Source: Candidatus Xiphinematobacter sp. (lineage in GTDB: Bacteria; Verrucomicrobiota; Verrucomicrobiia; Chthoniobacterales; Xiphinematobacteraceae). Taken from it: DNA of 64,000 nucleotides. Made by a program: the position numbers and the translations under genes. This document shows, piece by piece, positions 1 to 9,478 of the stretch. The DNA lies in the NCBI GenBank assembly GCA_016766635.1, contig CP068473.1:802673-866672 (forward strand). The letters are read 5' to 3'. Numbering within the stretch: position 1 is the first letter of the stretch; each line of letters opens with the position of its first letter. Below the pieces are notes generated by a model. That model ran no database searches. It was not told the DNA's origin and saw nothing but the letters and a program-made list of their open reading frames with translations.

Positions 1-566
1 AATATCCCCAAACTAAGGACAGGCCTGAAAAAAACGTCCTTCTACTCTGAAACCTTCCGTATGTGCAGAATGTCTAGGCAGCATTCTACCCACCCTTTGA
101 AGGGAGTTGAAGTAGTCCATGGTAATTTACTGAATTGATCCGCCGAGTAGCTTTTGGCCTGAGTTTTTCCTGAGGGAAAAGATTGACTTCTTTGCTATCT
201 TCCCACCCACAGGTTTTCCTTAAGTACTTCTCTGGAGGCCGTCAGAGCCCCCATTTTCTCGTCCATTTTATGGAAGAATGCGTTTTCTCCTTAGGATGGG
301 GAGGGAAGAGGGGGGTGCACTCCCATTTTGGGGGGGGGAGCAACTCTCAATCTATTTAATAATCCGACCTAGAGCAGGCCTGCTCTGTCCCTCTTAGACG
401 TAGGAGGCCATGCTAGTTTCTCAAGGAGTCCAAGGGAGAGAAGCCAATGGTATTTGATTATTTCTTATTTCTTCAGGGATATAATGGGTCAATTGCTCCA
501 GAATGCCCCTTTCCCAGCCGGTGAGACTAGCTGAGCGGCTGAGCGAGCAGACAAAGCACCCAGCTT
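1..566. other. Gene-free stretch before ruvB 3' end
   Basis: No reading frame here looks like a protein. The stretch holds a run of nine G residues near 331-339 and a perfect 16-bp palindrome (listed separately). It lies downstream of ruvB, so it is either the 3' flank of that gene or an eroded gene. I see no tRNA or classical terminator. Confidence 0.5.
371..386. repeat. Perfect 16-bp palindrome
   Basis: The sequence AGAGCAGGCCTGCTCT equals its own reverse complement. There is no loop and no T-run, so it is not a typical intrinsic terminator. It could be a dimeric protein site or chance. Function unknown. Confidence 0.5.
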
Positions 567-1598
567 CTACTGAAGATGGAAGTTTACATTTTTCCTCTTT
601 GTGGACTTATAGGGTACGAGAGGTGGAGGGGACATCCCTACCTTCTGGTAGGCACGTGCAGTGGCGACACGCCCTTGAGCCGTTCGTTGAAGATAGCCCT
701 GCATGATTAGGTATGGTTCATGCACCTCTTCTAACGTTCCTGCTTCTTCCCCAACAGCCACTGCAAGCGAACTAATCCCGACAGGCCCTCCATTAAACTT
801 GTCGATGATGACCCTCAGGATGTGTTTATCCATTCTGTCAACACCTTCCTCATCAATTTCTAGCATTGTCAGAGCCCGAGCAGCTATCTCCCGAGTAACA
901 GTGCCAGAAAACCGAACTTGGGCGTAATCCCGCACCCAGTAAAGCAAATTGTTAGCGATACGTGGGGTGCCACGGGAACGACGGGCAATCTCTAGGGCGC
1001 TAGCTGCATCGACAACGATGTCTAGCAAGCTAGCACTACGCTCCACAATCTTTTGTAAATGAGCGACGCCATAGTAATCTAACCTACAGATCATATCAAA
1101 TCGAGAGCGCAGTGGGGATGAAATCATCCCAGAACGGGTGGTAGCACCAACAAGGGTGAACTTGGAAAGATTGAGGCGGATACTGCGTGCACTGGGACCT
1201 TGATCAATAACGATATCTAACCTGAAATCTTCCATAGCGGGATAGAGATACTCCTCAATGGCAGGTTGTAAACGGTGTATTTCGTCAATGAACAATACTC
1301 CCCCATGTGGTATATCCGCTAGGAGTCCCGCAAGGTCTCCAGCTCTTTCAAGTAGGGGCCCGCTAGTAGTCTTCACGCTAGTCCCTACGGCCCCGCCAAT
1401 AATATTGGCCAGCGTAGTTTTCCCTAGACCGGGCGGGCCACTCAAAAGGATGTGTCGCAGAACATCCCCACGCTTCTGTGCGGCCTCTACCATTAGTTGC
1501 AATCTCCCCACAGTTTTTTCTTGGCCATAAAACTGTTCAAATACAGAGGGACGCAGAGACTCCAGCGACGTCCTAGATGTTTCTTGAGGACTTTTCAC
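567..1598 (-). CDS. ruvB: Holliday junction branch migration helicase RuvB
   Basis: RuvB is the hexameric AAA+ motor that drives branch migration of Holliday junctions with RuvA, before RuvC cleavage. The 343-residue length is normal. Walker A (GPPGLGKT) lies at residues 54-61, Walker B (FIDEIH) at about 103-108, sensor 1 (GATTR) near 152 and the arginine-finger region (RSRFD) shortly after. The C-terminal winged-helix domain is present. The start codon is GTG. Neither ruvA nor ruvC is adjacent; the gene stands alone between two long spacers, unlike the usual ruvAB operon. Identification is secure from the motifs. Confidence 0.97.
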   Translation of the reverse strand: MKSPQETSRTSLESLRPSVFEQFYGQEKTVGRLQLMVEAAQKRGDVLRHILLSGPPGLGKTTLANIIGGAVGTSVKTTSGPLLERAGDLAGLLADIPHGGVLFIDEIHRLQPAIEEYLYPAMEDFRLDIVIDQGPSARSIRLNLSKFTLVGATTRSGMISSPLRSRFDMICRLDYYGVAHLQKIVERSASLLDIVVDAASALEIARRSRGTPRIANNLLYWVRDYAQVRFSGTVTREIAARALTMLEIDEEGVDRMDKHILRVIIDKFNGGPVGISSLAVAVGEEAGTLEEVHEPYLIMQGYLQRTAQGRVATARAYQKVGMSPPPLVPYKSTKRKNVNFHLQ

Positions 1599-2562
1599 CT
1601 AAAAAAAATAATGCCCTGCAATAAAGAGGGGATGGTGGGGACAAGCGGCACACAAAAGGACGTTCGAGATAAATTCCTGTTTCTGTCAATGGCAAAACTC
1701 TCAAAGAGAGTGGAAAGTATACGGTAGCCAGGAAGTGGATTATCAATGATCCAGGGCTAACCAGCACACTTCTGACCAGAATGGAACAAAAAAGAATAAA
1801 GGTGAGGAATGCAAAAGTACCATGTCCAGGGAAATAAAAATCGGACTTGAAAGGCCACCCACGCAGCAGCCGTAATAGTGGAAACAAAGGGCGAGTGCTC
1901 TACCCAGTTGCATTTCTTCTCCCACTCCAAAGAAGATCTGAATAAGAATCCAAAAGACGAGCAAGAAAACAGAGAGGTAGAGTCTAACCCGTAGAGGAGA
2001 AATGGGCCATTGCTGTCCCTGGCTTGGGACGGAGAGCTCCGTCTAAAAGAGATGCCAAGGAGACCACGTCAAAAGCGTCGACTGTTCTGTAAATACCAAG
2101 AAGGAGGGAAGCTCTGACAGGAAGCAGGCACTCCAGGGAACCAAATGGACCAATGCTAGCACCGCAAGGGCTTCCAGCTCTTTTTTAAGCCTGGGCATGT
2201 TTTGTGAGAGCACAATTCCATGCACAGAGAAGAAAAATGGGTAGAGAGATCCACTGCTAACTTGAGTGAATTTCCAAGGATTACACTAGAAAGAAAAAGA
2301 TGCTGGGGCTTAGCCATCACTTCGCTGATCGACTCTCTACGATTCCTCAAGATCGCCAAACGATATCCCTCCTAAGGAAGGTTTCCGCGGAACGATGTTA
2401 ACATCACTTGTACCAGAAAACAGCAGATTTTCGACCGGGCTGAGAGGCCCACTTTTATCTGGCAGCTGGACCAAACGTGCAGGTTTACACCGTACCTCCT
2501 CAACAAAACCACAGGCCGAAGAACCCGTTCTTGGACCGTGCTGGAGAGAGTTGCATACAAGG
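1599..2562. other. Long spacer between trpC and ruvB, probably eroded gene(s)
   Basis: This is 964 bp without an intact gene. Minus-strand frames carry hydrophobic stretches split between different frames, which fits a decayed membrane-protein gene. One segment is listed separately as a possible pseudogene. No RNA gene was recognised. Confidence 0.5.
2228..2359 (-). pseudogene. Possible remnant of a CNNM/CorC-type (DUF21) membrane protein
   Basis: A minus-strand frame encodes a segment containing KPQHLFLSSVILGNSLKLAV. This resembles the 'p..ll.tillgNtlvN' segment of DUF21/CNNM proteins (HlyC/CorC family). The frame is soon lost, and further hydrophobic stretches continue downstream in other frames. 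No CBS domain is visible. The match is by eye, over one short motif, so it is only a suggestion. A random hydrophobic frame is the main alternative. Confidence 0.22.
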
Positions 2563-3408
2563 CTATAGCATCGAGCTAATAGTGGTGCCGCTCGCGGGGG
2601 AGAGCTGTTTTTCAAAATCTGAGAGGCTAGCTCGTACCCCTAGGCTGTCACGAAGCAGCGCAGTGCCGACTAAAGCAGCCTGAAATTTCCCACGTACACG
2701 GCCAAGTGTAGAAGGAGAAAGTCCACTCTCCGCCACGTGGATAGTTGCCGCCGGTAGCCTCTCAACGAGCTGAAAGGTGTCTAAGTTTATGCTAAGGTCT
2801 TTCCTTGACATGCCCGTAATCCCAACGAAACCTCTTTTATCTTTAAATCTTCTGCTGTTAATTCCCACTATTTGTGCATCTGGTGGAAGGAGGTGGATTT
2901 CCTCTTCGGTATGGACCTCGAAAAGGGCTTCCATACCTAATTCTCGGCATAGATCATAGAAGCCACACAGGCGTGGGGCGTCCAGAACATTTGCCATTAG
3001 TAGCAAAGCGTCTGCGCCAAAGGCGCGGGCTTCCCAAATTTGGTATTCATCTACGATGAAATCCTTGCGTAAAATCGGTTTCAAGGAATTCTTGCGGATT
3101 GCTCCTAGTTTCTGGATGGACATGCCAAAGTAGGAAAAATTTGTGAGCACGGAGATGGCACGCACAATAGAGGACTCCTCATAGGCTTCTGGTGCACTTT
3201 TAACATTCTCCTCACGCATGGGCCCTACACTGGGAGATTTTTCTTTAATTTCAGCAACGAGACAAAAACTACCTCTCAATTTCTGATCCAGCGCAATGAC
3301 TGGTGGTGCGTCTGCCACCATCGACCGTAAGTCCCCGGACGTGCGCTGTATTTTCGACGAACTGAGCTCTTCCTGTACAGTTTTTAAGATTTCTTCAAGA
3401 AAGGTCAT
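2563..3408 (-). CDS. trpC: Indole-3-glycerol phosphate synthase
   Basis: TrpC closes the ring of CdRP to give indole-3-glycerol phosphate in tryptophan synthesis. The 281-residue protein is a (beta/alpha)8 barrel. Family motifs include AEIKEKSPS near the N terminus, VLTNFSYFG, LRKDFIVDEYQI, ALLLMANVL, and the C-terminal VAESGLS and VGTALLR phosphate-binding region. The start is ATG. It is not fused to trpF and is unlinked to trpD and trpB elsewhere in the window, so the trp operon is broken up. The retained pathway fits tryptophan provisioning. Confidence 0.95.
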   Translation of the reverse strand: MTFLEEILKTVQEELSSSKIQRTSGDLRSMVADAPPVIALDQKLRGSFCLVAEIKEKSPSVGPMREENVKSAPEAYEESSIVRAISVLTNFSYFGMSIQKLGAIRKNSLKPILRKDFIVDEYQIWEARAFGADALLLMANVLDAPRLCGFYDLCRELGMEALFEVHTEEEIHLLPPDAQIVGINSRRFKDKRGFVGITGMSRKDLSINLDTFQLVERLPAATIHVAESGLSPSTLGRVRGKFQAALVGTALLRDSLGVRASLSDFEKQLSPASGTTISSML

Positions 3409-3842
3409 AGCCGGTTTGCCTTATGCCGATCTGAGGGTTTTAGACTGGGCTGAGGGTTTAGACTGGGCGGACTTGCACATTCTCTCGGCGGACAGGAGGT
3501 CAAGCGACAGCCTAGCTGCCAGGCATTACTTAGTAAGAAGTAGGTGTTTAATCTTGGGCCTATTTGAGCGTGCAGAAACAGTGCACAGGGGGCAGACATC
3601 GGGAAAGTCGCAGAAGACAGAAGACCACAGATGTCTTTTGCTTGGTTTGCCTACGATCGAGAAAGCGGCGCAAGCTCCCGCCTTCCTTAGGGCACGTGGG
3701 TGGGGGAAACTGCGTATAAGAAGGGATTGCCTTAGGAAGAAGATCAAGACTGACTATCCCATCCGTCCTGGTTATTACTCTTGAAATAGTGGCAGGCATC
3801 TGAACTTAATGGTGGTTTAAAAAACTATAGTTTCGTACACAC
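3409..3842. other. Spacer between cutA and trpC
   Basis: This is 434 bp with no gene I can support. Near 3438-3471 there is a short imperfect tandem repeat of a TAGACTGGGC-type unit. Frames on either strand have no recognisable domain. Confidence 0.45.
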
Positions 3843-4172
3843 TTACGCCCCTTCACTCTGAGTAGCGAGAGACTGTTTGACCCACGCAGCATAGGCCGCA
3901 AGGCAGGAATCTGCCTCAAAGGACAGGATTTCTGGCACACTATAGGGATGCATTCTCTGAATTGCAGCCTGTAGTCTTTCCACATAGTCCGAGGTAGTCT
4001 TTAGCAGAAGTAGGCATTCCCGATTCTCTTCCAGATTTCCATTCCAAGTATAGATGGAAATTGCCCTTGGGAGGAGGGTGCCACAGGCTGCCAGACGAGC
4101 CTGCACTAGCTGGCGCGCAGTTCGTCTAGCCTGAACAGGACTTGGGAATGTTGTCAGAACGAGCCGGATCAT
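3843..4172 (-). CDS. cutA: Divalent-cation tolerance protein CutA
   Basis: CutA is a small trimeric protein related to PII, linked to copper and divalent-cation tolerance; its molecular role is unclear. The protein is 109 residues, the usual size. It begins MIRLVLTTFPS, aligning with the family's 'vlvttp' first strand, followed by ARRLVQARLAACGTLLP-like family text and the YTWNG strand. I chose the ATG at 4172 because it gives a 4-base ATGA overlap with the end of mnmA, indicating translational coupling. An upstream in-frame start at 4199 would overlap mnmA by 31 bases and is less likely. Confidence 0.9.
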   Translation of the reverse strand: MIRLVLTTFPSPVQARRTARQLVQARLAACGTLLPRAISIYTWNGNLEENRECLLLLKTTSDYVERLQAAIQRMHPYSVPEILSFEADSCLAAYAAWVKQSLATQSEGA

Positions 4173-5350
4173 GCTGGCATTTTTTTGCGACAAATCCAAC
4201 CACCACCTTTTACCTGATCGTGATGGTAGAAAACAGCGGCTTGGCCTGGAGCAATCGCACGCTGCGGTTCTTGCAATCGCACCAGAGCACGCTTGCCATC
4301 CATTGGATACAATACAGCCATCGTTCCACGGTGAGTAGATCGAATTTTAACACTCGCTTCCATACCCCCCTCTAGAGGAACTCCAAGCCAGTTCACCCCT
4401 TCGACCTCAAATTCTTTTTGAATCAGTTCTGTCTCAAACCCTACAATGACCCTCGAATGGGCGGGGTCAATATCCACGACATACAGAGGTTGTGGAGACC
4501 CTCCTGGAAGGCCCTTGCGTTGGCCAACGGTATACATTTCAATCCCATTGTGAGGCCCTAGATATTTGCCGGAAGTGTCGTAGATGCCCCCCGCCTGGAG
4601 CCCATGCACACCCAGGTGACTTTGGAGGAAAGCTTTGTAGTCATTGTTAGGTACGAAACATATTTCCTGGCTATCCTCTTTATCTGCAACTTTCATGCCT
4701 AGTTGACGCGCAATGCCGCGAACTTCCGCTTTAGTCATCCCCCCCAGGGGGGTCAAAACTCTCTTAAGTTGCTCTTGGGAAAGACTGAAGAGAAAATAGG
4801 ACTGATCCTTAGATGGATCCGTTCCCTTGCACAGTAGGGCCCCGGCTTCTGTATGGTGGACACTAGCGTAGTGTCCGGTGGCGATATAGTCAGCCCCCAG
4901 AAGCTTAGCTTTTTCCCAGAGATTCCCAAACTTAATTTTCTCGTTGCACATAATGCACGGGTTAGGTGTGCGCCCTGCGCGATACTCTCTGGAGAAATAG
5001 TCAATCACTAAACGCTCGAAATCCACAGCCTCGTCCACTACGTAGTGAGGTATACCAAGAATATGTGCTACCCCGCGTGCATCTGCAACTGCCTGTGGTC
5101 CGCAACATTTATCTTCCGCGCGAGATAAACAGTCCTGCGGCCAGACTTTCATAGTAATCCCAACTACTGACCAGCCCTCTTCCTTCAGCAAATATGCGGC
5201 GACGCTGGAATCTACCCCGCCGCTCATACCAACTAGCACACGCTTGCTGCGTCCTGCTATCGGACGAGTAAAAACTTTAAAAACCTTCGAATTCTGACTG
5301 GCATGCATAAGGATAGAGATCAAGGTAGCCGGAGGCAATCTAGAGGTCAA
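4169..5350 (-). CDS. mnmA: tRNA-specific 2-thiouridylase MnmA
   Basis: MnmA puts sulfur on the wobble uridine (U34) of tRNA-Lys, -Glu and -Gln, using persulfide sulfur that starts at cysteine desulfurase. The PP-loop GMSGGVDSS binds ATP. The two catalytic cysteines sit in NPCIMCN and DSQEICFV. The C-terminal beta-barrel is present. Length is 393 residues from the TTG at 5350, which has a good AGGAGG four bases upstream; an ATG at 5308 (MHASQ) is the alternative. It overlaps cutA by four bases. The iscS at 13312-14475 is a plausible sulfur donor. Confidence 0.96.
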   Translation of the reverse strand: MTSRLPPATLISILMHASQNSKVFKVFTRPIAGRSKRVLVGMSGGVDSSVAAYLLKEEGWSVVGITMKVWPQDCLSRAEDKCCGPQAVADARGVAHILGIPHYVVDEAVDFERLVIDYFSREYRAGRTPNPCIMCNEKIKFGNLWEKAKLLGADYIATGHYASVHHTEAGALLCKGTDPSKDQSYFLFSLSQEQLKRVLTPLGGMTKAEVRGIARQLGMKVADKEDSQEICFVPNNDYKAFLQSHLGVHGLQAGGIYDTSGKYLGPHNGIEMYTVGQRKGLPGGSPQPLYVVDIDPAHSRVIVGFETELIQKEFEVEGVNWLGVPLEGGMEASVKIRSTHRGTMAVLYPMDGKRALVRLQEPQRAIAPGQAAVFYHHDQVKGGGWICRKKMPA

Positions 5351-6259
5351 CTATCCTCCTAATCTATAATAATCACTATTATGACGGGTCACGCTTCTCT
5401 TATAAGCGCTTCAATGGGAAAATGGCGTTTTTGTCAAGAGAGTCCGGTGGACAAGTTGCCGCATTCAAAAGCAGACTAGTTTGTTGGCTTTGAGGGGTTC
5501 TGCTATACGTTTAATCCACGCCCGCAGGGTTGTTGGGGTGACACAAGCCCAACCCAACATCGGAACCTAGATTCAACAAGCCAGCCATGTCCGGACCCAC
5601 ATTCGAAAAATTTGCCCTCCTCCCTGCAACGTAGTGTAAACGACCAGTGTAAACCGACCCAATTATTGTCCCCTGGGCTGCTTAATTAGAAAAGAACCTA
5701 GACACGATGTTCCACCCTTTAAAGGGGTAGCCTGCATTTTATCGGCTGGTAGATGGACTGGAATCAAGAATACATGCCACACCCGATCCCGGATACCATG
5801 TATCCCTCCCCCATCTTTCCTCTAGCTTTAAAGAAATGGGTGCCTGTGTTATTTGCGGGATCCCCCCTTTCTAAGCTGCTTGTTTTGGCCCATTGCAAGA
5901 AATTTCCACAGCTTCGGAAGCTAGATCAGTAGAGCGGCACAGGGTGCACCAGATGTTTCTGGAGCATCGCGAGGGATTACATCCAAAATTCCTTCTCTCT
6001 TCCTACCACTTATGTTCCGCTCTAGAAATTCTTCCTCCGGAAAAACAACCAGAGACTAAGGACACGCCATTTCCCAATAGTCCCATTACAGACTGTGGAC
6101 AAGGCCCTTCCTGGTCTAGTAGCGTAGATGAGGGGACATCTGCTTTGGTAGCCCTTCGGCCTGTATCTGCTCTTTTGCACACACTACCCCCACCAAAGCC
6201 TTTTGCATTGTTGTGCTGTTACCACCCATTCTGTGAATGTCGGTGGCACGCCATGCATG
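5351..6259. other. Spacer between ybeY and mnmA, no intact gene
   Basis: This is 909 bp downstream of ybeY. A tandem pair of an AGTGTAAACGACC-like unit lies near 5632-5658. An AT-rich ATAATA...TATTAT inverted repeat at about 5367-5383 sits just upstream of mnmA and may be part of its promoter. A short minus-strand frame of about 38 codons follows ybeY but has no recognisable similarity. Probably an eroded locus. Confidence 0.45.
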
Positions 6260-6760
6260 CTAGCCTGGCCACAGTTCTTGGTACACCCTTTTTAGGATCC
6301 TCTTCTGCCTTCTCATCATCTTTGTAGCTTGCAGTATGGTATAGTCGCTATAGCCGTCAAGGTGTAGCAACCCGTGAATCAGGCAGAAGGCGATCTCTAC
6401 TGTTGGAGAGTGTCCATAAAAGCCGCTGTTGAAGGCAGCAGTTTCCGCGCTGATAACGACTTCTCCATATGAGAATGTCACAACGTCTGTTGGAGAATCT
6501 TCTCTGAAGAACTGTCTGTGAACCTCCAGAATAACGGCATCAGATACGATGGCCACTTCGACAACAGGAAGGTTTGATAGGGTAGATCCATGCCCCCCTG
6601 TGTTATCAGAACAGTGAGATAGAGCTAGAAGTCCCATTCGCCTTAGTAGGGGCATATCCACACTCACTCCTTGCTGATGGTTGACTATAACCAAGCGAGT
6701 ACCAGTTCGTTTCCTCAGATCGTGAACGGCGGACTCGCTAGACTTTTTTCCTTTCCTCAT
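6260..6760 (-). CDS. ybeY: Endoribonuclease YbeY (16S rRNA maturation)
   Basis: YbeY is a metal-dependent endoribonuclease of the UPF0054 family involved in 16S rRNA 3'-end maturation and ribosome quality control. Family features are the SPTDVVTFSYGE strand and the metal site HGLLHLDGYSD. The third ligand position, His in the Escherichia coli type, is Asp here. I recall Asp at this site in other phyla, for example Bacteroidetes, so this may be a natural variant. Length is 166 residues from the ATG at 6760; a GTG at 6781 is also in frame. In many bacteria phoH, a 7TM-HD gene and ybeY are consecutive; here phoH and ybeY remain with about 1.1 kb of non-coding DNA between them. Confidence 0.88.
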   Translation of the reverse strand: MRKGKKSSESAVHDLRKRTGTRLVIVNHQQGVSVDMPLLRRMGLLALSHCSDNTGGHGSTLSNLPVVEVAIVSDAVILEVHRQFFREDSPTDVVTFSYGEVVISAETAAFNSGFYGHSPTVEIAFCLIHGLLHLDGYSDYTILQATKMMRRQKRILKRVYQELWPG

Positions 6761-6781
6761 GGAGGGGTGTAGGCAGCGCAC

Positions 6782-7862
6782 TGGCGGCGTGGCAACGTCG
6801 AGGTAAGTCGAAGCGTTGTTAATACTTCGTCACCGGCTTTGGGACATTAGAGTTCTTGTGGATAACATCATCTTGGCTACCACTTCTGGGAATAGGACGC
6901 TTCCATAAAGCTGGGGGAACTTACCTCTAAGGTAGTCCAAGCTAGGCACAAGCTAGGATAAACTCAGTAATGAATTAATTTGTTTTTCCGTAAGCTGGGA
7001 TCTAGGTTGGCCGGGGAACGAGACTGCTCTCCAAGCGTGCCGCGAAAAGCCTATCCCAAGGAAACAGATATGCTCATGGCTCTGTCTCCCGGTTCACTGG
7101 GTGCCCTTGCTGCTCTTGGGTCAATGCCCCCTCTATAGGTCTTCTGACGTCTAGACTGCCTCGTCTTTTATACGCATCATCGAGCTAGTCAAACCGCAAA
7201 AGGCTTTCCAAAAAACACATCCTGACCGCCGAATTGAAGGAGAATCCATTGTGGGGGGCACCTCCACAATTTCAAGTTCCTTAACTCCGCAAGTACCGCC
7301 ACCATTTTTCATTTTCTATGCGGGGGCCGTAGCTTCTCTACAGACTAAACGACCGCACTACTGCAGCAGAAGTTTCAATTCAAAAGAAAAAGACCCCAGC
7401 CGTATACCAAAGTAATGCTCTTAAAAACTCAAGGTTACAACCCTGGAGGGAAGGGTCCGTGCACCCTACCGCACAAAATTCCAGCCGGAAATGCATGCAC
7501 TAACTCTAAAGACAGTACAACAGGAACTCCGATTGGCATCCAGTTGCTGTCTACACGGAGGAATGCCAGCGTTACCTTCTTCCTTTTACTCGTAGAAATG
7601 GATTCTAGCCGCAATGGCCGCGCCGACTACAGGGAAAATTAAATTTAAATTAACGGCAAGGAAAATCCCCCGTTACCCACTCACGTTTCCATCCTGCATT
7701 TCTGAGTATGGAAGTGTTGGGTAAGCATCCCACAAATGTGGAACTCCCTTTATGGAGAGGTTGGCCCCAGACCACATTACGCTCGTGGAAGAATAAAATA
7801 GGGGGAATGGAGCCTGCCTGGGATCCCAGAACCCCCACCAGATAGGCCTGGGTCCTTTCCCT
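6782..7862. other. Eroded spacer between phoH and ybeY
   Basis: This 1.08-kb stretch has no intact gene. In many bacteria a 7TM-HD phosphodiesterase (pgpH/yqfF) occupies this exact position. No HD motif could be found in any frame, so the link is positional only. Small hairpins are present: ATTGTGG/CCACAAT at 7248-7270, and a 12-bp palindrome CTGGGATCCCAG at 7818-7829 just after phoH. Confidence 0.45.
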
Positions 7863-8846
7863 TCATCGTGCCGCGGAGTTTGTTGCCTGCACCCTTTTAC
7901 GATAGCCTTGATAGGCACGTATTATGGGCTGTACAAGTGGATGTCGCATGACATCCTCCTCTGAGAAGTGATGGAACTCAATTCCCTGTATCCCCTTCAG
8001 GGCTGCTACAGCCTCAAGGAGGCCGCTTCTTTTATTCCTCGGTAGATCAATTTGCGTTCGATCCCCAGTAATAACGCACTTCGAGTCTACTCCTAGGCGA
8101 GTCAGAAACATAAACATCTGTTCCGTAGTTGTGTTTTGAGACTCATCCAGGATAACAAAGGCATGACTAAGAGTACGTCCTCTCATGTAGGCCAAAGGAG
8201 CAATCTCCACCACGCCCTTGCATATGCTACGCTGAATTTCATCAGTTCCCAGCATATCATGCAGGGCATCGTAGAAGGGCCTCAGGTATGGAAGGATCTT
8301 CTCTTGTAAGTCCCCAGGTAAAAACCCTAGAGCCTCTCCGGCCTCAACTGCCGGACGAGTAAGCACAATCCTGCTGATCTTGTCCTGCTTCAATGCGGCG
8401 ACAGCTAGTGCCATAGCCAGATAGGTCTTCCCAGTACCAGCAGGCCCTAACCCAAAAGTGATGTCAGAGCTCTTGATAGCCTCTATGTATGCTTTTTGCC
8501 CTGCAGTCCTGGGAACAACCGGAGGTTTATTAGGGGAACACTCTATCTTTGATTCCACAAGGTCAGAGAGGGTATTCTTGCCACGTGGCCTTGTGGAGGA
8601 AAAAAGTGCATGCTTAAACTCGTGCTGTCGGATGATAACTCCACGCTTTCTGGCATTTGCCAACTCCCGAAAAACAGAACATGCTTGCTCCACAGCAGAA
8701 CGCTTACCCTCGATACGTATCCATCCATCCCGAGTCGTCATTCGAACACCGAGTTCACTTTCCATGTCACACAGAAAACGCTCCTCGTCTCCGTAGAGAG
8801 ACCACAACGTGCGGGCACTGTCGAATTCTAGAACCAGCGATTCCAT
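7863..8846 (-). CDS. phoH: PhoH-like ATPase
   Basis: This is a PhoH/PhoL-family cytoplasmic P-loop ATPase, often linked to RNA metabolism with YbeY. The 327-residue protein has an N-terminal KH-like RNA-binding segment at about residues 1-75. Walker A (GPAGTGKT) is followed by TRPAVEAGEALGFLPGD, and Walker B is FVILDESQNTT, all family hallmarks. ITGDRTQIDLP is the conserved sensor region. The start is ATG. It lies upstream of ybeY in the same orientation, keeping the ancestral order despite the eroded spacer. Confidence 0.95.
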   Translation of the reverse strand: MESLVLEFDSARTLWSLYGDEERFLCDMESELGVRMTTRDGWIRIEGKRSAVEQACSVFRELANARKRGVIIRQHEFKHALFSSTRPRGKNTLSDLVESKIECSPNKPPVVPRTAGQKAYIEAIKSSDITFGLGPAGTGKTYLAMALAVAALKQDKISRIVLTRPAVEAGEALGFLPGDLQEKILPYLRPFYDALHDMLGTDEIQRSICKGVVEIAPLAYMRGRTLSHAFVILDESQNTTTEQMFMFLTRLGVDSKCVITGDRTQIDLPRNKRSGLLEAVAALKGIQGIEFHHFSEEDVMRHPLVQPIIRAYQGYRKRVQATNSAAR

Positions 8847-9478
8847 ACTGATTACCGTACCTGTCTAGCTTAGTTATGCTTATCCTACCTTCCCCTCCAC
8901 ATCCCCAAATGAAGCATGCGATCCCTCTGGTGCAGTAGGAATCGGATGCATAAGTAAAAACAAGGAACTGTTAAGTACCCACTGTTTCTGTGGCAGCGCA
9001 GCAAGAAGAGGCGTAAGGCGTAAGACTCTCTCGCCGAGCTGCGTCGCGTCTAAAGCCATCCATGGCCCCCTCTCGTTTTGACAAAAATCTGTCTCTCCTT
9101 CATGGACATTCCCATGGCCCTATAGGGTTGAGAGTCTGCCGGGTGATCTTGTTACAGGGACTGGCCAGTACATTTGCAGCGGAGTACGCTCCTATCTTTT
9201 ACGTATGTTCCCCCACACACGTTGTTCCTTCTTCCAGGAGCCTCTCCTTTCTATCTGTGTATTAACCCTGTGGCAAGACCGTCTCGATGGGTAATGGAGG
9301 TTGCTTGCTATAACCGCTCCTTTACCAAGGGCAGGCGGAGTTTTACGCTGGGCTTGAAACAACTCTTCTATTCACTGTCATGTCTCTCGTTATTGTTGTA
9401 TATAAGTGCGTACCTAATATGCACTAACGAGCAGTTACAGTGCTACTGACTGCAATAGAGGAGGTGACTCTCGGTTCG
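8847..9478. other. Intergenic region between divergent phoH and hldA
   Basis: These 632 bp must hold promoters for both phoH (minus) and hldA (plus). A short direct repeat (GGCGTAA twice) lies near 9011-9024. A candidate hldA promoter is listed separately. No additional gene was recognised. Confidence 0.45.
9393..9420 (+). promoter_or_regulatory. Candidate sigma-70-type promoter for hldA operon
   Basis: A TTGTTG hexamer at 9393-9398 and TAATAT at 9415-9420 are separated by 16 bp. They lie about 58 bp before the chosen hldA start. Purely a pattern match. Confidence 0.35.

Noticed and set aside
1573-1887. 104-codon minus-strand frame with FYFPGHGTFAF, recalling the PAP2 phosphatase motif
   Set aside because: The PAP2 signature (SGH with downstream His-Asp) is not complete and the frame overlaps the start of ruvB.
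3296-3784. 162-codon plus-strand frame
   Set aside because: It runs antisense through the trpC 5' end and has shadow-like composition.
5893-6327. 144-codon plus-strand frame
   Set aside because: Overlaps the ybeY 3' end antisense and shows no domain.
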